A stretch of 64,000 nt of DNA from Cepaea nemoralis (GCA_014155875.1 JACEFZ010011693.1:43332-107331), one strand, 5' to 3'; counted from the stretch's first letter, positions 32,800 through 44,562 are shown. Notes: a model not told the origin generated them from the sequence alone. Made by a program: numbers and translations.

Positions 32800-35000
32800 T
32801 GGCTGTGAGAGAGCAGTCATGGAAGGCATGGTTTCTGGAAGATGACAGTGGCTGTGAGAGAGCAGTCATGGAAGGCATGGTTTCTGGAAGATGACAGTGG
32901 CTGTGAGAGAGCAGTCATGGAAGGCATGGTTTCTGGAAGATGACAGTGGCTGTGAGAGAGCAGTCATGGAAGGCATGGTTTCTGGAAGATGACAGTGGCT
33001 GTGAGAGAGCAGTCATGGAAGGCATGGTTTCTGGAAGATGACAGTGGCTGTGAGAGAGCAGTCATGGAAGGCATGGTTTCTGGAAGATGACAGTGGCTGT
33101 GAGAGAGCAGTCATGGAAGGCATGGTTTCTGGAAGATGACAGTGGCTGTGAGAGAGCAGTCATGGAAGTCATGGTTTCTGGAAGATGACAGTGGCTGTGA
33201 GAGAGCAGTCATGGAAGGCATGGTTTCTGGAAGATGACAGTGGCTGTGAGAGAGCAGTCATGGAAGGCATGGTTTCTGGAAGATGACAGTGGCTGTGAGA
33301 GAGCAGTCATGGAAGGCATGGTTTCTGGAAGATGACAGTGGCTGTGAGAGAGCAGTCATGGAAGGCATGGTTTCTGGAAGATGACAGTGGCTGTGAGAGA
33401 GCAGTCATGGAAGGCATGGTTTCTGGAAGATGACAGTGGCTGTGAGAGAGCAGTCATGGAAGGCATGGTTTCTGGAAGATGACAGTGGCTGTGAGAGAGC
33501 AGTCATGGAAGGCATGGTTTCTGGAAGATGACAGTGGCTGTGAGAGAGCAGTCATGGAAGGCATGGTTTCTGGAAGATGACAGTGGCTGTGAGAGAGCAG
33601 TCATGGAAGGCATGGTTTCTGGAAGATGACAGTGGCTGTGAGAGAGCAGTCATGGAAGGCATGGTTTCTGGAAGATGACAGTGGCTGTGAGAGAGCAGTC
33701 ATGGAAGGCATGGTTTCTGGAAGATGACAGTGGCTGTGAGAGAGCAGTCATGGAAGGCATGGTTTCTGGAAGATGACAGTGGCTGTGAGAGAGCAGTCAT
33801 GGAAGGCATGGTTTCTGGAAGATGACAGTGGCTGTGAGAGAGCAGTCATGGAAGGCATGGTTTCTGGAAGATGACAGTGGCTGTGAGAGAGCAGTCATGG
33901 AAGGCATGGTTTCTGGAAGATGACAGTGGCTGTGAGAGAGCAGTCATGGAAGGCATGGTTTCTGGAAGATGACTGTGGCTGTGAGAGAGCAGTCATGGAA
34001 GGCATGGTTTCTGGAAGATGACAGTGGCTGTGAGAGAGCAGTCATGGAAGGCATGGTTTCTGGAAGATGACAGTGGCTGTGAGAGAGCAGTCATGGAAGG
34101 CATGGTTTCTGGAAGATGACTAGTGGCTGTGAGAGAGCAGTCATGGAAGGCATGGTTTCTGGAAGATGACAGTGGCTGTGAGAGAGCAGTCATGGAAGGC
34201 ATGGTTTCTGGAAGATGACAGTGGCTGTGAGAGAGCAGTCATGGAAGGCATGGTTTCTGGAAGATGACAGTGGCTGTGAGAGAGCAGTCATGGAAGGCAT
34301 GGTTTCTGGAAGATGACAGTGGCTGTGAGAGAGCAGTCATGGAAGGCATGGTTTCTGGAAGATGACAAGTGGCTGTGAGAGGAGCAGTCATGGAAGGCAT
34401 GGTTTCTGGAAGATGGACAGTGGCTGTTGAGAGAGAGTCATGAAGGCATGGTTTCTGAAGATGACAGTGGCTGTGAGAGAGCAGTCATGGAAGCATGGTT
34501 TCTGGAAGATGACAGGGCTGTGAGAGAGCAGTCATGGAAGCAATGGTTTCTGGAAGATGACAGTGGCTGTGAGAGAGCAGTCATGGAAGGCATGGTTTCT
34601 GGAAGATGACAGTGGCTGTGAGAGAGCAGTTATGGAAGGCATGGTTCTGGACAGATGATAGTGGCTGTGAGAGAGCAGTCACTGGAAGGCATGGTTTCTG
34701 GAAGATGTCAGTGGCTGTGAGAGAGCAGTCATGGAAGGCATGGTTTCTGGAAGATTACAGGTGCTGCGAGAGAGCAGTCATGGAAGGCATGGTTTCTGGA
34801 AGATGACAGTGGCTGTGAGAGAGCAGTCATGGAAGGCATGGTTTCTGAGAGAAGACAGTGGCTGTGAGAGAGCAGTCATGGAAGGCATGGTTTCTGGGAG
34901 ATGACAGTGGCTGTGAGAGAGCAGTCATGGAAGGCATGGTTTCTGGGAGATGACAGTGGCTGTGAGAGAGCAGTCATGGAAGGCGTGGTTTCTGGAAGAA
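32800..35000. repeat. 49-bp minisatellite, about 45 copies
   Basis: The unit is 'cagtggctgtgagagagcag' followed by 'tcatggaaggcatggtttct' and 'ggaagatga'. Units are almost identical from 32846 to about 34360. They then carry many single-base indels to about 34870 and become clean again. It starts immediately after the 3' tail of the LINE. Confidence 0.95.
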
Positions 35001-35311
35001 GGACTTGACCAGCATAAAGATGGACACGGACATTGCAGGCACCGTGGGTATGAGGCAGCATGAGGTGAGTGACATGCCTAGAGATGGAGTGTTTTTCTGC
35101 ACATTGTGACAACAGCGGCATTCTGCCAAGGCCTGCTACTTGAGTGAGGTTCACTATTGTAATCTTCCCCTGGTCTTGTTTTCTTTACTGACAATAATCT
35201 GTTTACAGATTGATTCAGCAATAATGGACAAGAAAAACAAATTTTCAGTTTTATGAAATGAGGTGACCAATAACTTGAGCTGTATACAGATGGCAGTGGA
35301 CAATAAATTAA
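35001..35311. other. unannotated spacer
   Basis: No recognised coding or repeat feature. Confidence 0.4.
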
Positions 35312-35664
35312 ACATCATGTTACAAAACATGACTTGTAACAGGGACAGAAAATCCACATGCAAACATCATATTACAAAACATGACTTGTAACAGGGACAG
35401 CTAATCCACATGCAAACATCATGTTACACAACATGACTTGTAACAGGGACAGCAAATCCACATGCAAACATCATATTACAAAACATGACTTGTAACAGGG
35501 ACAGCTAATCCACATGCAAACATCATATTACAAAACATGACTTGTAACAGGGACAGCTAATCCACATGCAAACATCATGTTACACAACATGACTTGTAAC
35601 AGGGACAGCTAATCCACATGCAAACATCATGTTACACAACATGACTTGTAACAGGGACAGCTAA
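35312..35664. repeat. 52-bp minisatellite, about 6.5 copies
   Basis: The unit contains 'catgacttgtaacagggaca' and 'ccacatgcaaacatcat'. Units alternate between 'attacaaaac' and 'gttacacaac' forms. Confidence 0.92.
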
Positions 35665-35753
35665 TCCACATGTACGGATCAGTCCAAGGAACTAGAAGCT
35701 GTAGCAGGTGTACGGACTAACCTCTAGTTCAAAACATGTCAGCGAACGCCCAA

Positions 35754-35771
35754 AATAAATAAATAAATACA

Positions 35772-35802
<31 letters not shown>

Positions 35803-36081
35803 AGACAAGATTACTTGTGCAGATTTCAGCAGATCCCAAGCTAAAGTCGGCTCTTGACTCAGTGGATGCACAGAAATGTCTCTACTCATTATCGGGAATG
35901 GTTGGAGGTTCGGACTTTCCAAATAACAAGGCTTTTATTTTGTGCATGACTCTTGAGGAATCTGAAACTAGAACCACATTATATTTGTGATTCACATTAT
36001 ATTTGTGATTCACATTATATTTGTGATTCACATTATATTTGTGATTCACATTATATTTGTGATTCACATTATATTTGTGAT
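35754..36081. repeat. (AAAT)n microsatellite and 18-bp minisatellite
   Basis: An aaat run occupies 35754-35803. An 18-bp unit, cacattatatttgtgatt, repeats about six times at 35973-36081. The 110-bp stretch between them is unrecognised. Confidence 0.9.
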
Positions 36082-36436
36082 TTTAACACTTTTTCTTATT
36101 AGTAAGACGTGGAAACATTCCATTTAGCTATTTTATAAAGCAACATAAAATGTAGCTTTGGTTTTTTTAACTTTTCAGAAAAATAAGTCTGTGTTTGAGT
36201 GTGTGTATCTGTGAGTGTGCATGTTCCTTGTGCATGTTGAGTATGTGTGTATGAGTGAGTGTATGAATGAGCGTACACGTGAGTGATCCTCATATCTAGG
36301 TCATGTTTGAAAGCGTGCACACTCCCACTGTGAGCTGCGCCCTGTGGGAGACAGGAGCAAGAATCCAGTCTGGAATGTCTAGAGTATCTAAACACACACA
36401 ACATGTGTAGCCACGAGGCTCTCACACAGACTTGTC
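36082..36436. other. unannotated stretch with TG-rich tract
   Basis: A loose TG/TGAG-rich tract lies at 36185-36285. Nothing else was recognised. Confidence 0.4.
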
Positions 36437-36448
36437 TGATACTACTAT

Positions 36449-36693
36449 TTTTTTAAAGTTGCATATCCCTTACAGGAAGTTGCAGTCAACACCAGCATAT
36501 GTCAACTGCTGTTGATGTTCTTGGCAAGATTATGCTCAGTAGTTTGCCATTGCTTTCTGAGCGACCGGCTCACATACCCCGGAAGTAACCAACGTGACAT
36601 GATCCGCTGCCGAATCTCGCACAGCTGTGTTTCTCATGTGGATATACAGGATTACGGAGAAAGTTATTAATCCCTTCACCAAGGAGCACAGCT
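36449..36693 (-). repeat. SINE family 1, copy 3
   Basis: On the minus strand it runs from 'ctccttggtgaagggatt' through 'tatgtgagccggtcgctc' to an A-rich tail at 36449-36455. A 12-bp target duplication with one mismatch (tgat(a/g)ctactat) flanks it at 36437-36448 and 36694-36705. Confidence 0.88.
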
Positions 36694-36705
36694 GATGCTA
36701 CTATA

Positions 36706-38151
36706 GTTTTAAAAAATTGCCTGTCTGAATTGGTCAGTCCCAGGTCTGTCTCTCCCCACCCCACTCTCAAAAATCAACTCCCTATAGAGCAACTGAGTAT
36801 TTTAAAATATAACTATGTGCTACTTTAGGCGGCGTGTGTTTGTAAGTTATAAGTTATAAATGAGACAGTCGTAGATAATCAATGTGTATTGTAGTGAAAG
36901 TCTGACTGACTGACTGGCACCTTGCCAGTCTTGACAGACGATAGTTTGTAAAATGGAGTTATACCGCTCCATAACACAAAGCCTGGGCTGAATTTAGAGA
37001 CCATGTGTTGCCCATGCACCATGATCCCTCTCTCTGTCTGTCTAGTGTACTTCTGAGGGAAGGTAACACCAATACGTCTGGAACAAAACAAGCTGCAGAA
37101 GCTGTGGGATCAGCAAAGCAATGCTCTAACTATCCGCCTGTTGGAGCTTCGATCCTAGACCAGTTGCAAACCAAGGCTTAGGCTGCCATGACATTTAGTC
37201 TTTAGGTTGCATTTCCTCGCACTAGGATATGGCTTAATGAAAGTCTATATCATATATAATTGTAGTCAGAATATATAACATACATAACTGGCCACTAACT
37301 AATCACCTTGCTTGACAGTGCCTTTCTTAGTACAAACTGAGAAAGTACAAATAACAAGAACTTACTACAATGTATAGAAAATACAAGTCACAAGAACTTG
37401 CTACACTTTATAGAAAATACAATTAGCAAGAACGTGCTAGAATTTACAGTACATACAAGTAGCAAAACTACGACTTATAGTCACTTAAGTAACAAGAACT
37501 TAATACTTATTGCGAAGTATAACAAATGGTTACTGCGACATTGTGTTAAAAAAAAAGTAAAAGGAATTGCCTTGATTTATAGAAAATACACTTTAAAATA
37601 AGAACTTAATAAACATTTAATTAATGCTACGATTGATATTACTATTAACTATTACTATTACTATTACTATGTCTATGATTTGAATTTGATTTTATGGCTT
37701 AAACTTTACTGACTGCATACAATCAAGTCTTTAATGAAATGTGACAAGAATTTACTACTACCATTATTATTAGTAAGTAAAGTGACAAGAATGTAGTACT
37801 AGTACGATTGATGGCGAACAACGGACGTTTCTTGTACCCGAGTTAAGTCCACTATCACAAGTGCTGGGTCTCTTCTCTAGCGGTTATAGTAAGTGAGGAC
37901 GAGTGTGGGGTGTCCCCGGTGTCCGTCCTGTCGTCAGCTGGTTGTGACTGATACAACTCTGAACCAACAACAACAATCTCAAAACGCAAGCCGCCACAAC
38001 ACAGACAGTATTGCATAGTCAGTCACAACGGTACATCCGTGAATGAACTCTCAGGTTTCAGGATGACACACAAGGCTGTAGAGATAGAGACCTGGGGATG
38101 GTCGGGCCGGCTCCATGAACTCAGTTTCCATATTTATCTCCGCCCGTCCCG
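36706..38151. other. unannotated stretch, loose AT-rich repeats
   Basis: At 37330-37600 a degenerate unit of about 42 bp around 'acaagaacttactaca' and 'tatagaaaatacaa' recurs. At 37640-37670 there is an 'attacta' run. Otherwise no gene was recognised. Confidence 0.4.
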
Positions 38152-38300
38152 TTCCTGCTCAGGGTTGCCACTTTTTGTTGACCAAAAACATCTAGAAACG
38201 GCCCAAACAACATCCATAAATATCTAGATTTTGTTGGAAGGTATCTAGGAAAAATATCCATACTGAGTAAGTATGAAATTACATATATATTGATGTGACT

Positions 38301-38660
38301 GACGGGCTCCCTGGCGAAGGGATTTTACGGCTTTCGCCGTAACCCCGTATATTCTCGTGAGTAACGCAGCTGCGCCCGAACCGGCAGCGGTTCGAGTCCG
38401 CGCTGGTAACTTACGGGAGTATGTGAGCCAGTCGCTCAGCAAGTAATAGCAAACTACTTCTCACAGGAGCTAAATATACCTGTTTGTTTCCAATTCATAT
38501 TGTTATATCCTGCTGCAGCCGCTGCTTTTTCTTCTATTCCAAACTACTGACCGTAATCTTGCCTAGTGCATCAACAGCAGCTGAAAAATGCTGAAGTTGA
38601 CTGCAACGTCATGTAAGGGATATGGAACATAAAAACAAACAATTTAAAAAATAAAAAAAA
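38301..38660 (+). repeat. SINE family 1, copy 4, nested in the hAT, itself interrupted
   Basis: This copy has the best preserved head: it starts 'gacgggctccctggcgaagg' and has a consensus B box GGTTCGAGTCC at 38389-38399. It ends in an A-rich tail. The target duplication attgatgtgact is perfect (38289-38300 and 38661-38672). A foreign 81-bp segment (38459-38539) splits the body. Confidence 0.93.
38459..38539. mobile_element. 81-bp insertion with 9-bp target duplication
   Basis: Compared with the other SINE copies, 81 bp are extra. The SINE sequence caaactact occurs on both sides (38450-38458 and 38540-38548). No terminal inverted repeats are obvious. Confidence 0.75.
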
Positions 38661-38676
38661 ATTGATGTGACTTACC

Positions 38677-40680
38677 CTATAGAATCATGTCCTCATCTTC
38701 ACTGATGTCTGTCTCACAAGATGCACTTAGCTTGGATGATGAAGTTGAAGCTTCAGCTTCAAAATGACTCTGGTATGCTTTAGCTGTTCCAATTTCTTTT
38801 AATACACGATCAGGGAGCTGATAAGTTGAACAGCATTTTCCTGCTCTCATCAGGCCAAATCTTATTGTCAAGATAGCATTTAAGAGATCAAGTTTCATCC
38901 TGTTTCTTAGTTTACATTTTGTATAATTCACAGTACTGAAAACTCTTTCCGCATCAGCATTTGAATGGGGTAGTATCATGGCAGACATCGCACATTCAAA
39001 GAGCGCACAGAATGGACTGTTACCTGAGGCATCTTTAAATTGTCTTACTTTACTCCAAAAAGCTTCAGTTTCTGTTTTGTTTTTCCAGTCAACCAAATTT
39101 ATTTTGGTTAACTAATATTCTGCTTCCGCCACACTAGCCCCTAAAAATGCCATAACTTGACAATATTTTGATATGTCCTTTACTGGCAGAAGTATGTTGT
39201 TAACAGAAAATAGTGAAATATTTTTCAATACATCTGAATTTTCAGGAAGTCTCTGCTTCAATTGCTTGAATAATGAGAGAAGAACATCTTGACAGCGCTT
39301 TCTTAATTTGTTCTCTTCATTTTCTGTTAACAGTCCTTTTGTTTTCAAATCATCAATTTTGATTCGATTTGGTATCCCAGGTATGGCTTAGGAGCCAAAT
39401 AGCTCTCTATAGTGCAAGTGAACAAGTCAGCTTTAGAAGCTGGCAATGTAAGCCTTTTACCAAATGAGTGAAATAGCAAAGTGAGATCGTCAAGTAATTT
39501 AACTTTATCAACATTTTGAGATTCAAACAGTTTATTAACATTTTGCACTTCACTTAAAATGGGTTGTAAAAAGAGAAGGAATGCCAAATTTTTTTCATCA
39601 CTGTACATTCCATATAGAATTTCAGCTGTGTAGCACTTTTCACTTTGTCTTGTTATTTCGAAGTGTGTCTTTAACTCCAACCATAGGTTCACCACAATTA
39701 CTTCAACAGCTGGTTGAATTGATAACCATCTAGTTTTGCAATATGACAACATTTTCAGTAGTGAGCAACTATCATTTAATGCTTTATATAAATTATTATA
39801 CTGCTGTTGTCTGACAGATGATTTGGAGAACCAGTTATGTTTCAGCAATAACGAATTCCAAATTCCTTGGTAAACATTCTGATGAGGCATGTGATAATGC
39901 TAGCTGCAAGGAATGACACGCACATTTTATGAGGATTAAAGATGGGATATATTCCTCTGATTTTGCATAAATGCCATTTTTGATACCAACCATTATCGAG
40001 GAATTATCTGTACCAGTATCTGTGTCATAATCCCCCATAGTTGTGCCGCGGCGTCGCTACGCGCGCCAGGCATACCACAAGTACCCATCCACAGGTTGGT
40101 GGGTGAGCTAGAGTAACCGACAGCGGTCAAGCCAGTGCAAGTGTGATGCACGCAGTTCCTGCTGGACTCGATCCCACAGGGCAAGCGCTCAGGGAGAGAA
40201 ACGCCAGACGAGGCTTGGGTTTCGGACCGGACAGACGCTGTATGAGAGAGGCTTGTATTTGTTGCTGTGCCTGAATGCCGATTGCTAGGATATCTTGTGA
40301 GAAGATGGAAGACTGTGCGGCTGTGGTTTGAGTCTGTGAGTGCATTTTTTCTTCGACTGTATGTGTTAGTGTATTCACATCATGTCGAAGTAGATCGTGT
40401 TGCGTGTAGTGTAAATAAACTATTGAACTTAGTGTTACCGTGTGTCCAGTCAAATCATTCTGTGACTGTGTATGTCTCGCATATGTTGGGGTAAGCGAGC
40501 CAGATTCATCATTAAATGTGAGAACCTGACAGATGGGATATATTCCTTTGATTTTGCATAAATGCCATTTTTGATACCAACCATTATCGAGGAATTATCT
40601 GTACCAGTTGCAGGCAAATTCACATGAAAAGAATCACAAAGTCGGCATCACAGCAATAAGTCACAGCACAGTGAGTTTAC
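38677..40680 (-). pseudogene. hAT transposase remnant with C-terminal dimerisation domain
   Basis: Minus-strand blocks run from about 40680: 'DSFHVNLPATGTDNSSIMVG' (interrupted by an LTR-like insert at 40018-40531), 'ILIKCACHSLQLALSHASS', 'NWFSKSSVRQQQYNNLYKAL', 'YCKTRWLSIQPAVEVIV', 'LLFHSFGKRLTLP', then the hATC region 'LPHSNADAERVFSTVNYTKC' and 'KLRNRMKLDLLNAILTIRFG'. Breaks are a frameshift near 39847, a frameshift near 39355 and an in-frame TAG at about 39114-39112. The N-terminal zinc-finger part is absent. The protein type resembles hAT transposases related to ZMYM/SCAND3-like genes. Confidence 0.88.
40018..40531 (+). mobile_element. LTR-like insertion (probable solo LTR) within the hAT transposase
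   Basis: A 514-bp block absent from the transposase reading frame. It has tgtgtca... at its start and ...cctgaca at its end, and an aataaa signal at about 40422 followed by a U5-like stretch. No internal retroviral-type coding region is present. The flanks duplicate 78 bp of hAT sequence (39940-40017 and 40532-40609), far longer than an LTR target duplication. Confidence 0.55.
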
Positions 40681-40864
40681 AGTTCAAATAATGTTATTAT
40701 AATTTATGCGCCCTTTCACTCATTACCGGGGGATTGCCAGATTTTTTAGCGTTGACGCAAGTCAGTTCAAAGTTTAAATAATGGCAGTTACCATAATTTA
40801 TGCACGTCCAGACCAAACATAAAATGGGTAAATGACACCGAAATAAAAGTAACATCTAGAAAGT

Positions 40865-41479
40865 ACAACCCACTACTGGCAACGCCGATCGCATTCTGGT
40901 ATGAACCTAAGGCCTATCCACGTCAATATGGAAGCACTATACTCGAGTTTCGCCCTCATTTGAACTCGTCAGTAGTGCATATCCCTGACCGGATCCGGAG
41001 ACAGTCCCGGATCACGCGTGTGAAGCGGGTGTATAACCACGCGACACACACTGGACACACCAAATTATCACAACAGAACATCACAACGCTACCCATCGTA
41101 GGCTATGCTCAAGATTGCTCACTGATTATTGCTCACTGGATTTAGGAGGCCTGGTGTTCCTTGCCAGTGAGAAGTCCTGATCGTTCGGGTCCCATCGATT
41201 GACGGACGTCGGTCGCGGCGATTGGGCAATCTTGAGCATAGCCTACGATGGGTAGCGTTGTGATGTTCTGTTGTGATAATTTGGTGTGTCCAGTGTGTGT
41301 CGCGTGGTTACACACCCGCTTCACACGCGTGATCCGGGACTGTCTCCGGATCCGGTCAGGGATATGCACTACTGACGAGCTCAAATGAGGGCGAAACTCG
41401 AGTATAGTGCTTCCATATTGACGTGGATAGGCCTTAGGTTCATACCAGAATGCGATCGGCGTTGCCAGTAGTGGGTTGT
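40865..41479. repeat. long inverted repeat: 254-bp arms, 107-bp spacer
   Basis: The left arm 40865-41118 and right arm 41226-41479 are reverse complements, with only about two mismatches noticed by eye. The spacer is 41119-41225. No coding domain or clear target duplication was found. It could be a foldback-type element inserted in the hAT. Confidence 0.93.
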
Positions 41480-41671
41480 GCTCAATATTTAAATTTCAAA
41501 TCCCGAAACAACCACATAATCAATCTAGAAAGTATTCAAAATATCCAACTCCAAATGAAAAGTATCTAGAATTGCACCCAGCATCCAAACGTCAGAAAAC
41601 GGTATCCAGACGCCGGCAAAAACCTCTAGATCTGGATATAAAATATCTAGAATGGCAACCCTGTTCCTGCT

Positions 41672-41770
41672 GGTTGTCGTCTGCTGCATGTCTGTCTGGA
41701 GTGCTTTCCCTTGTTCTAGCCGCCACCAGGTCTGAGCGACGGTTTGTTGACTTCCTCTTCTGGTTTGTTG

Positions 41771-41814
<44 letters not shown>

Positions 41815-41894
41815 AAACCCAAATAACAAAGTCTATTTCTCTTACAAAGTTTTGCTTGAGTTTCTTGCAGCACTATACTATACTCTATACTACA
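41672..41894. repeat. spacer with (TTC)n tract
   Basis: A TTC run lies at about 41770-41815 and another short one at 41889-41910. The second is the (GAA)n tail of the adjacent minus-strand LINE. Confidence 0.75.
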
Positions 41895-43340
41895 CTTCTT
41901 CTTCTTCTTTCGTTCACCTAAATTATGTTTATAACTGCAATGTCGTCTCTTGTATGAATCTAACAGTCTTTTTTAGATCATTCAGCGGTCCATAGAGTTT
42001 ATCTTCCATTGTTGTCTCTCTAGGCCAGAAGGTTCGCCTGGATATGTTGTAGTTTGGGCAATCCTGGAGTATGTGCTCTGCTGTCTGCGACGCCAAACCA
42101 CATGTGCACATGGCTGAGTCACCAATCTTGAATTTTGTATACATGTGGTTGCGTAATCTATTGTGTCCTGTTCTGGGGCGCAGAAGAATGACTTGTTCTG
42201 GTCTGTCCATAACGTGGTAGTCGTAATGGGCACATCAGGTAGTTCTTCGTTTGCTCCTTCCTTAGCCAATCGATCAGCTCTGTCGTTTCCGGGGATTCCA
42301 CAGTGGGATGGTATCCACTGTATGGTGATCTTACGCTGACTGCTAAGTTCAGAAAGTAGTGTCCTCAGAACTGGCAATTTCCCAGACAGGAGCGCCTCTA
42401 TTACGGATTTTGCATCTGTCAATATCACCACAGGTTGTGTACCATGGCTGGTATTTTGTAATTTCTCTGTGGCTATCTTGATTGCCTCAATTTCAGCACT
42501 ATAGTTACGGCAGTACTTTCCTGTTGGTATTCTGGCCGTGTCTCTAGTATTATTTGGGTATTCTATATACACTCCCGCTCCTCCATTTCGAACAGCATTT
42601 TGTGCTGACCAATCTGTGTAGACTCGGATCCAGAGGTCCTGTGGGTATTCTTCATCAAGGAAGCTGAGAGTGGCTGTTCTGCGCTGTACACTGTTCTGTT
42701 CTTCCTTGTCAAATATTCCTCTCACTTTTGACTGGATTTGTAGAGATATTCTATTTTCATCTTTCCACGGGGTTCGCTCTGGAATAGTTGTCAGGGGGAT
42801 ATCAACTGTGGGAAGATCGATGGTTTCTCTTCAGAGTCGTTTGGCCTGGTGGATGAAACTACTTCTTTTCAACCGCCCCATAGCTAAGTTTTCAAATCTG
42901 TTCTTCATAGGGTGGCCTGGCAAGCTGAGAAACTTTTCTGCTTGTATTAGTGTTTTTGTATCTCTGCGTTCTCTTAAAGCTTGTGTCCTCCCCATTTTCT
43001 CCATTGCTACTATAGGGGTTGATCTCATCCCTCCTGTGATGACTCTAAGAGCTTGATTTTGCACCTTGTCCAGCTCCTGCAATGTAGTTTTTGATGCTGA
43101 ACACCACGCAGTTGACCCGTATTCCAAGTGTGGTCGTATGCTCTGTTGATAAACTTTGCTAAGTATTTTCCCACTGGCTCCCCAAGTGGTTCCACTTAGC
43201 TTTCTCAGGATGGCTATTTTCCTTCTGGCTTTTGCTACTGCTTTGTTGATGTGCTTTCTCCATGTCAGCTTGTCGTCGAATGTTACACCAAGGTATGTTG
43301 GTTCCTTATCTTCTCTTAGGGGTGTTCCATTTATCTACAC
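41895..43340 (-). pseudogene. 5'-truncated LINE with RT thumb, RNase H and CCHC-like end (I/Nimb-like)
   Basis: Minus strand, 5' to 3': 'NGTPLREDKEPTYLGVTFD', 'HLEYGSTAWCSASKTTLQEL' (RT end), 'KVQNQALRVITGGMRSTPI', then an RNase H domain with 'VYTDWSAQNAVRNGGAG' (Asp), 'SAEIEAIKIATEKL' (Glu), 'ILTDAKSVIEALL' (Asp) and 'SHCGIPGNDRADRLAKEG'. After it comes 'LRNHMYTKFKIGDSAMCTCG' with 'TAEHILQDCP', a Cys/His motif. Breaks seen are one in-frame TGA at about 42833 and a frameshift near 42225. The tail is (GAA)n at the low-coordinate end. Same family as 53850-54345. Confidence 0.88.
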
Positions 43341-44100
43341 TCATACATAAGGAGTCACTGGGAATTGGATTGTGATAACAAATTTTGATGTTACAACAAC
43401 ATGCATGTGTGACGGGGCTGTTGATGTAATACGATGTATACAATGATATACTGCTACAACTACTACCACCACCACCATTATAGTAGTAGTAGTAGTAGTA
43501 GTAGTAGCAGTAGAAGTAGTAGTAGTAAGAATGGCCATAATGTTACACGAGTTAGGTGCGTCGGGCGTGCAGTGCTAGAGTTACACCTGACAGCCCAGTC
43601 GTCGCCCGGTGCGTGGTTACATCAGCACCCTGCCGGCCGCTGTTACTTTCTGTGATATTTTCTGTTATACACTTGGGACTTGGTCGATCTGGGATCTAAT
43701 TCATGACTACCGGACCGGCAGGTGAGCGACCAGCCACTGGGAGAGGGGGAGAGAGGTAGACAGAGGCAGAGAGAGAGAGAGATAGAGGGATAGACAGAGG
43801 CAGGGAGAGAGAGAGGGATAGGCAGAGGCAGAGAGAGAGAGAGAGAGAGAGGTAGACAGAGGCAGACAGAGAGAGAGAGAGAGAGAGAGGTAGACAGAGG
43901 CATAAATAGAGGTGTAGAGAGAGACAGATAGAGAGACAGAGAGCGATAGAAGTGGAGAAAGAGAGCTAGAGAGAGACTGATTGATTGATTGATTTAGGAA
44001 CCGACATCACAGCATTCGGGGCATTCCCATAAGCGCTCCGCCCCACCCTCAGCAGCCAGAGAAGAGTTCCAACACTAATAGTACCAGTAGCAATCTGATT
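43341..44100. repeat. simple repeats: (TAG)n and GA-rich tract
   Basis: A tag repeat occupies about 43476-43528, a purine-rich ag/aggcag tract 43735-43975, and (gatt)n 43977-43995. The stretch 43550-43735 between them is not recognised. Confidence 0.85.
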
Positions 44101-44488
44101 ATATATCCGTCTCGCCTTTTTTTCTGAGCGTTTTTCGTCGGCCAGATCCCCTCGTCACCTCTCGCTGTCGCATTCTTGCCAGACCATGGTAATCCATTTG
44201 CTCCTCCGAGGTGTACACATGCTCCCACAAGGTCGCAACCACATCTGCTTTGTCATGCATCAATTCAATACTCCACCAAGTTTTGCAGAGCCAGCACCGT
44301 TCCCCAGCACACCAGCATGCCCCGGAGAATAGATCCAGACGATGCTTGTCACCCGTGACTTCCGAGGCGAAGCAAGTCACTCTGCATGAAATCTGCCTGT
44401 CCTCACCCTACTCAGCATGCTTTCTGAGTCAGTTACAATCACGGTGTAGAGAGAGACTAGAAAGAGAGAAGGGGGTAGAAAGAAAGAT
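44101..44488. other. unannotated stretch
   Basis: No supported gene; open frames here lack any recognised domain. Confidence 0.35.
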
Positions 44489-44490
44489 TG

Positions 44491-44562
<72 letters not shown>

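Larger units (their letters stand above)
38160..41663. mobile_element. full-length but dead hAT transposon
   Basis: The terminal inverted repeat cagggttgcca lies at 38160-38170, with its complement at 41653-41663. A perfect 8-bp target duplication, ttcctgct, lies immediately outside (38152-38159 and 41664-41671), as expected for hAT. Subterminal 'atctaga' motifs cluster at both ends and may be transposase-binding sites. Inside are a minus-strand hAT transposase remnant, a nested SINE, an LTR-like insertion and a long inverted repeat. The 3504-bp length is mostly due to the nested insertions. Confidence 0.93.

Noticed and set aside
38677..40038. Domesticated hAT transposase gene
   Set aside because: TIRs and target duplication are intact, and the coding region has two frameshifts, a stop and an LTR-like insertion, so it is a dead transposon copy.
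40960..41384. Matching short frames on opposite strands as two genes
   Set aside because: They are the two arms of the 254-bp inverted repeat.
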